47,039 nt of DNA from positions 1-47,039 of the forward strand of contig JAKAVO010000013.1 of the NCBI GenBank assembly GCA_021817255.1, in the 5' to 3' direction. Of the stretch, positions 43,320-47,039 are shown in pieces. Position 1 is the stretch's first letter. Every line of letters begins with the position of its first letter. The position numbers and the translations under genes are program-made. The stretch is from Thermoplasmata archaeon. GTDB taxonomy: Archaea > Thermoplasmatota > Thermoplasmata > Thermoplasmatales > Thermoplasmataceae. The notes below the pieces were generated by a model. That model was not told the DNA's origin. It did not search any database and worked only from the letters and a program-made list of their open reading frames with translations.

Positions 43320-44648
43320 TTATATTGCATATCTTGGAGGAATTAGCTTATGCCATTCTGTATGATCCTGGACGAGTGTCGCAAAATCAATGCAGACTGA
43401 ATCAGAATGATTCTTTCCAACAATCTGCAGGCCAACCGGCAGGCCTTCAGATAATCCGATTGGAATTGACATTGCCGGATTTCCCGAGTAATTTAAGGGG
43501 GAAAGAAAATCCACATAGGGGACCTCCTCACCTTTCTCATTGTTATCCCTTTCTGCCACTATTGGCGGTGCGGGTTCCTGAAGCACTGGAATTATGACAA
43601 CATCCAATGAGCTAAAATTTGAGTCGAACAGCAGCTTCAACTTCTGCCTCTTCCTCTTTGCCTCCACGTATTCAACTGCCCTGTTATTCAGTCCATGTTC
43701 GATCTGCCTTTTTGAGCTGTCCAGATATTTCCAGGGATATTTCTCATAGTTCGCCCGATGCGTTGCAGCTATCTCAGTTGTATCAATAATTTCATGGAAA
43801 TATTGCATTTCTTCAAAAAGCAAATTTTCGGGTTCAATATCTGCATAGTCCAGATTCAATTCGCTCTGTATACGATCAAGGGCTTTCGATGAGATGTCTT
43901 TAACTCCGCCCCAGCATTTGTTGAACAGATCCCAGGCAACACCCACCCTGAATTTCCCGTGTTCTTTTTTAACTTCAGGGATTGGCTTTCCTATCATCAT
44001 TTCCAACTCCAGTTTTAAATCTCCAGCGTACCTGGTTATTGCACCTGCGTGATCAAGTGACCATGATTCAGGAAAAATACCGGATTTTGGTATCAGGCTG
44101 TAAGTGGGCTTAAAACCGGTAACCCCGCACATTGCCGCAGGGATTCTGATGGAACCTCCTGTATCTGATCCTGTGGCGAATACTGCCAGCCCCGCAGAGA
44201 CAGCAGCAGCTGAACCGCCACTTGAACCACCAGGAATCCTTTTCAGGTCCCATGGATTTTTTGTTGGTTGGGAAGTAATTCCAAGGGCAAATTCGTGCGT
44301 AACGGTTTTGCCAACAATTATTCCGCCGTTTCTCTTTATATTTTTTATTGAAACAGCATCTTTTTCCGGAAAATTCTTTGCAAAGATTTCTGAACCATAA
44401 TTGGTCTCAATGCCTCTGGTGTTGAACAGGTCTTTTACTGAAACAGGAACGGGAAATTCAAATTGTTTTTTCTTTATAGCGCATTCTTTAAGGGCATTTT
44501 CATTTATTCTTGCATAACTATTGATCTCAGGATCAAATTCGTCTATTTTCATCAAAAGCCTCTCTAAAAGCGAACATGGCGAAAGCTCTTTTTTCCTAAC
44601 CATTTTGATTATCTGCGGCAGTGGCAGAAATTCTGCAGCCATTTCCAT
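43320..44648 (-). CDS. Amidase signature family hydrolase
   Basis: 442-residue amidase of the GatA/FAAH superfamily. The Ser-cisSer-Lys triad is present: Lys72 (VSVKDLFNTRG), cis-Ser in PGGSSGGSAA (142/143) and nucleophile Ser166 (GSDTGGSIRIP). As the organism uses GatDE and no gatB or gatC is nearby, this is more likely a free amidase than GatA; length is shorter than most GatA proteins. Substrate may be a carboxamide, aryl amide or peptide amide. Transcribed leftward, alone, toward the GNAT gene after a 159-base spacer. Confidence 0.9.
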   Translation of the reverse strand: MEMAAEFLPLPQIIKMVRKKELSPCSLLERLLMKIDEFDPEINSYARINENALKECAIKKKQFEFPVPVSVKDLFNTRGIETNYGSEIFAKNFPEKDAVSIKNIKRNGGIIVGKTVTHEFALGITSQPTKNPWDLKRIPGGSSGGSAAAVSAGLAVFATGSDTGGSIRIPAAMCGVTGFKPTYSLIPKSGIFPESWSLDHAGAITRYAGDLKLELEMMIGKPIPEVKKEHGKFRVGVAWDLFNKCWGGVKDISSKALDRIQSELNLDYADIEPENLLFEEMQYFHEIIDTTEIAATHRANYEKYPWKYLDSSKRQIEHGLNNRAVEYVEAKRKRQKLKLLFDSNFSSLDVVIIPVLQEPAPPIVAERDNNEKGEEVPYVDFLSPLNYSGNPAMSIPIGLSEGLPVGLQIVGKNHSDSVCIDFATLVQDHTEWHKLIPPRYAI

Positions 44649-44810
44649 GTTTATTCACCCGAACCATTCATTTTTCATCAGAACAACAAGTTATATTTTT
44701 CATGTTCATTAATCTTCATTCTTTATCAATTCTGCATTGTATATTTTATCAAGTTAACCGGGTTTTGAAAAACTAATTCATGCATTCACCGGCAAAAAAA
44801 CATCTGCACA

Positions 44811-44820
44811 TTTATTTTAA
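44811..44820 (+). promoter_or_regulatory. TATA box that decides the GNAT start at 44841
   Basis: TTTATTTTAA is centred 25 bases upstream of ATG 44841. Its position supports leaderless translation from that ATG and argues against the in-frame TTG at 44826, which would be only about 10 bases from the TATA box. Confidence 0.5.
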
Positions 44821-44840
44821 TCTCTTTGCCATACAAGGTT

Positions 44841-45731
44841 ATGGTTACTGCATCGGAAAAGGAAAAAATACTGAACTTATGGAATAAATTCTATAGATAT
44901 GATCCGACCACCATTTACCAGTTAAATAGAAAATATTTTGAAAACAAGTATGTTGATATAATAGGCAAACAGTCAAACAAAAGTGCCTTCTCCCTTCTGT
45001 GCAAAAAAAATGGAAAATTCAATAATGAGGATGGAAAGGAAGATAAAGAGGCATGGATATTCTCTGCAGGTTACACTCAAAAAGAACAGCTTATTGAACT
45101 TTTATATAAACAGATTGAGCTGGCAAGGAACCTTGGAATCAAGAAAATTAACTATTCAAATTTCTCCCCAGGTTATTTTTATCCGGGGTTAGACAGTGAG
45201 AAGTATCCAGAACTATATAATTTGATGAATGAAATTGGTTTCAGCACTATTTCAACAGCATTGTCAATGGAGGCTGAGATAGGGGAGATGCAATATGAAT
45301 TGCCCAAAGCAAATGATTTGGAGATTGGGAATTTGAAGATGGAAGACAAGGAAGAGTTTTTGGCAATTGTAAAAAATAACTTTCCATTTGACTGTTATCT
45401 GAGAATTGAAGGAGTCATAAGATATGGAAGCATTGATCAGATTGCAGTTGCGAAATACAACAACGAAATTGCTGGATATTCAATGTATGCCAGTGGGGAG
45501 GGCCCGTTTGAATATTCGCCTGGTGAAAGATTTGGATGTTTTGAAGTTCTGGAGAAATACCGTTCACTTGGAATAGGAAGCAGGTTACTCATAGCCACAC
45601 TGATAAACATGAAAGCAAATGGAATAAGGCACACATACTTCCTATGGACAACAGAGAAAGCCTCCCACTTATACAAAAGGCATGGTTTCAGGATTACACG
45701 CCGTTTCCAGATAATGTCCCTGCTCCTTTAA
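44841..45731 (+). CDS. GNAT-family N-acetyltransferase
   Basis: 296-residue protein with a C-terminal GNAT domain: the motif A strand-helix FGCFEVLEKYRSLGIGSRLLIATLI (about 230-254, acetyl-CoA loop R-S-L-G-I-G) and YKRHGFRI near the C-terminus (motif B). The N-terminal half (1-150) looks like a second, degenerate acetyltransferase fold with a similar LARNLGIKKINYSNFSPGYFYPG stretch. Substrate unknown. It lies opposite the amidase gene across a divergent spacer. The start is taken from the promoter spacing. Confidence 0.82.
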   Translation: MVTASEKEKILNLWNKFYRYDPTTIYQLNRKYFENKYVDIIGKQSNKSAFSLLCKKNGKFNNEDGKEDKEAWIFSAGYTQKEQLIELLYKQIELARNLGIKKINYSNFSPGYFYPGLDSEKYPELYNLMNEIGFSTISTALSMEAEIGEMQYELPKANDLEIGNLKMEDKEEFLAIVKNNFPFDCYLRIEGVIRYGSIDQIAVAKYNNEIAGYSMYASGEGPFEYSPGERFGCFEVLEKYRSLGIGSRLLIATLINMKANGIRHTYFLWTTEKASHLYKRHGFRITRRFQIMSLLL

Positions 45732-45800
45732 ACATTTTAACATAATCGGCTTGCCAACTTTTAGAGGCACACAGGGATTTTATTGAAATTTATGGAAACA

Positions 45801-46898
45801 CTATCTCTTCTCGTATTCTTTTATGAAGCCCATTAGAATTTTGTCTATCCTTTCCTGTATAAGATTTGAACCATTCAGGCTGTTGTTTATGATTATAGAA
45901 AATTCAACATCCAGCGATTTGATATAGCCACTGAGCGAAGAGACTCCAAACAGGCTCCCGGTCTTGGCATATATTTCATACTCCTTAAGGGAACTTAACC
46001 TCCTTCTCAATGTCCCAATTCCACTGGTGGGCAGCAATTTAATAAATTCATTGCCATATTTCTTCTTTGCCTGCAGAAGCAGGTTAGATAAAAATTCTGT
46101 TGTCAGGTAATTATCCCGGCTGAGCCCTGATCCATCAACAATCCTGACGTTCTCTATTCCCCTAATCTGTGATTGGGCATTCTTTACGATAACAGGCGAT
46201 TTCTCCCAGGAACCAGGCTCTTTCACAGTGCTAGAAAGATATTTAAAAACAACTTCTGCATAAAAATTGCAACTTTCATACAATATATGCTGCAATACTT
46301 TACTCAGTGGTGAAGAAAGTGAAATTGTTTTTTCATCATTTGCCAACACTCTCTTTCTGTGCACAACCTTTCTTTGCTCATCTTTTCCCAAAATAGCCTC
46401 AAGAAAATTCCTGTCCGGGTCCCTGGCTGGGTTGAATGAACTCTCATTCCTGTGCAAATAATCAAAGTCTGCCTCATCAAAACTTAGGCCTTCCTTAATT
46501 TTGCAATTTTCATTGATAAAAAAATTTGTTATTTTGGGCTGGTAACAGTACTTTGAATCACCGTACACCCAGTCATCATTGTAGTATTTTTTATCAAGCT
46601 TAGGTGATTCCAGATAAATTTTATCCGGATTATTGAGTTTGGATCTTTCTAAAATATTCCGAAATTCAATATTATTAAGGAAAAAAGATGGGTCTCCGGA
46701 AATATGCATATTTTTTCCATCTGTCAAAAAGTTTGTTTTAAACGTGTGATCTTTTCCCAGCAAATCCATAGCCGTAATTGAAGTGAGAAGCTTCATGTTA
46801 GAGGCAGGCACAAGAGAAATTTCCTGGTTAATAGATTTCAGCAACTCTCCTTTAGAATCAAGAAAGCAATAAGAAACCATTCCTTCAGCATCTTTCAC
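45801..46898 (-). CDS. S13 D-Ala-D-Ala carboxypeptidase (PBP4)-like protein, cytosolic
   Basis: 365-residue serine peptidase-like protein of the PBP4/DacB family. All three penicillin-binding motifs are present in order: SNMK (33-36, Ser33 nucleophile and Lys36), SCN (209-211) and KTG (312-314), plus the family DGSGLSRDN (255-263). The insert between the first two motifs is shorter than in E. coli PBP4. The GTG start has a stop codon in frame just upstream, and no signal peptide or membrane helix exists, so the protein should be in the cytoplasm. Since Thermoplasmatales have no peptidoglycan, its substrate is more likely a D-amino-acid peptide, amide or ester. Confidence 0.86.
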   Translation of the reverse strand: MKDAEGMVSYCFLDSKGELLKSINQEISLVPASNMKLLTSITAMDLLGKDHTFKTNFLTDGKNMHISGDPSFFLNNIEFRNILERSKLNNPDKIYLESPKLDKKYYNDDWVYGDSKYCYQPKITNFFINENCKIKEGLSFDEADFDYLHRNESSFNPARDPDRNFLEAILGKDEQRKVVHRKRVLANDEKTISLSSPLSKVLQHILYESCNFYAEVVFKYLSSTVKEPGSWEKSPVIVKNAQSQIRGIENVRIVDGSGLSRDNYLTTEFLSNLLLQAKKKYGNEFIKLLPTSGIGTLRRRLSSLKEYEIYAKTGSLFGVSSLSGYIKSLDVEFSIIINNSLNGSNLIQERIDKILMGFIKEYEKR

Positions 46899-46917
46899 AA
46901 AGTGGAATAATCACCCT

Positions 46918-46927
46918 ATTAATTAAA
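46918..46927 (-). promoter_or_regulatory. TATA box of the S13 peptidase-like gene
   Basis: Minus-strand TTTAATTAAT centred about 24 bases before the GTG start at 46898. It supports the short, signal-peptide-less start. GGGTGAT follows it, 11 bases before the GTG, and could serve as a weak Shine-Dalgarno if the transcript has a leader. Confidence 0.45.
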
Positions 46928-47039
46928 TCTTTTATAACTCCATTCACAGAACAATTCTCCCTTAAAGCAAAACTATAATAATCGCATGACAATGTGTAGC
47001 ACTATTACTTTACTGATTTTTGAAGCAAAGAGGTGTAGT

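Noticed and set aside
43320-44648. Amidase as GatA subunit of a GatCAB amidotransferase
   Set aside because: No gatB or gatC nearby, the protein is shorter than usual for GatA, and GatDE already serves tRNA(Gln).
1-47039. tRNA/rRNA genes, CRISPR arrays, insertion sequences, integrase or prophage genes
   Set aside because: Looked for in all spacers and frames; no cloverleaf-like sequence, regular repeat array, transposase or phage gene was seen.

Overview
The window reads as chromosomal DNA of a cell-wall-less, acidophilic euryarchaeon of the order Thermoplasmatales (Ferroplasma/Cuniculiplasma-like; genus not resolved). The evidence is the combination of archaeal information genes (GatDE amidotransferase, aIF2-gamma, ribosomal protein S6e, archaeal DnaG, a Kae1-Bud32 fusion) with the bacterial-type HU protein known as HTa in Thermoplasma, an 11-subunit-type complex I without NuoEFG, AT-rich spacers, heavy AGG/AGA arginine use, and many promoters whose TATA box lies about 25 bases before the start codon (leaderless genes). 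Coding density is very high and starts often overlap the previous stop (ATGA, TTGA, TAATG, TGATG).

Layout. 1-5043: 5'-truncated acyl-CoA dehydrogenase, a DUF72 protein, and gatD-gatE for Gln-tRNA formation. 5078-15963: one long rightward operon, nuoABCDHI, a split nuoJ, nuoKLMN, two small unknown genes and a crotonase-like gene. 15946-21598 (leftward): tatA-tatC, a YbjQ-family protein, a 1-Cys peroxiredoxin with a small unknown partner, and dnaG followed by a Lon-like AAA+ ATPase that has a zinc ribbon but no protease domain. 21847-25965: genome maintenance and translation (endonuclease IV-like TIM barrel, small unknown, HTa, Fe-S HhH-GPD glycosylase, aIF2-gamma, S6e).

26283-35152 is a catabolic-looking island: tricarballylate dehydrogenase genes tcuA-tcuB, an MFS transporter, a DRE-TIM condensing-enzyme/lyase-type protein, a CaiB-type CoA-transferase, a LeuC/LeuD-type hydro-lyase pair and a divergent HTH_10 regulator. 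Read together these could oxidise a tricarboxylate or branched dicarboxylate, hydrate it, attach CoA and cleave it; the substrate is inferred, not seen.

35231-47039: pirin, a membrane GT2 glycosyltransferase, Kae1-Bud32 with a Ham1/ITPase, a small membrane protein, spermidine synthase, an aldo/keto reductase, two GNAT acetyltransferases, an amidase, and a penicillin-binding-protein-4-like S13 peptidase with no signal peptide in an organism group that has no peptidoglycan. I saw no tRNA or rRNA gene, CRISPR array, insertion sequence or integrase. The best second-look items are the tcu/leuCD island, the protease-less Lon-like ATPase beside dnaG, the unknown genes at the end of the complex I operon, and the cytosolic PBP4-like protein.
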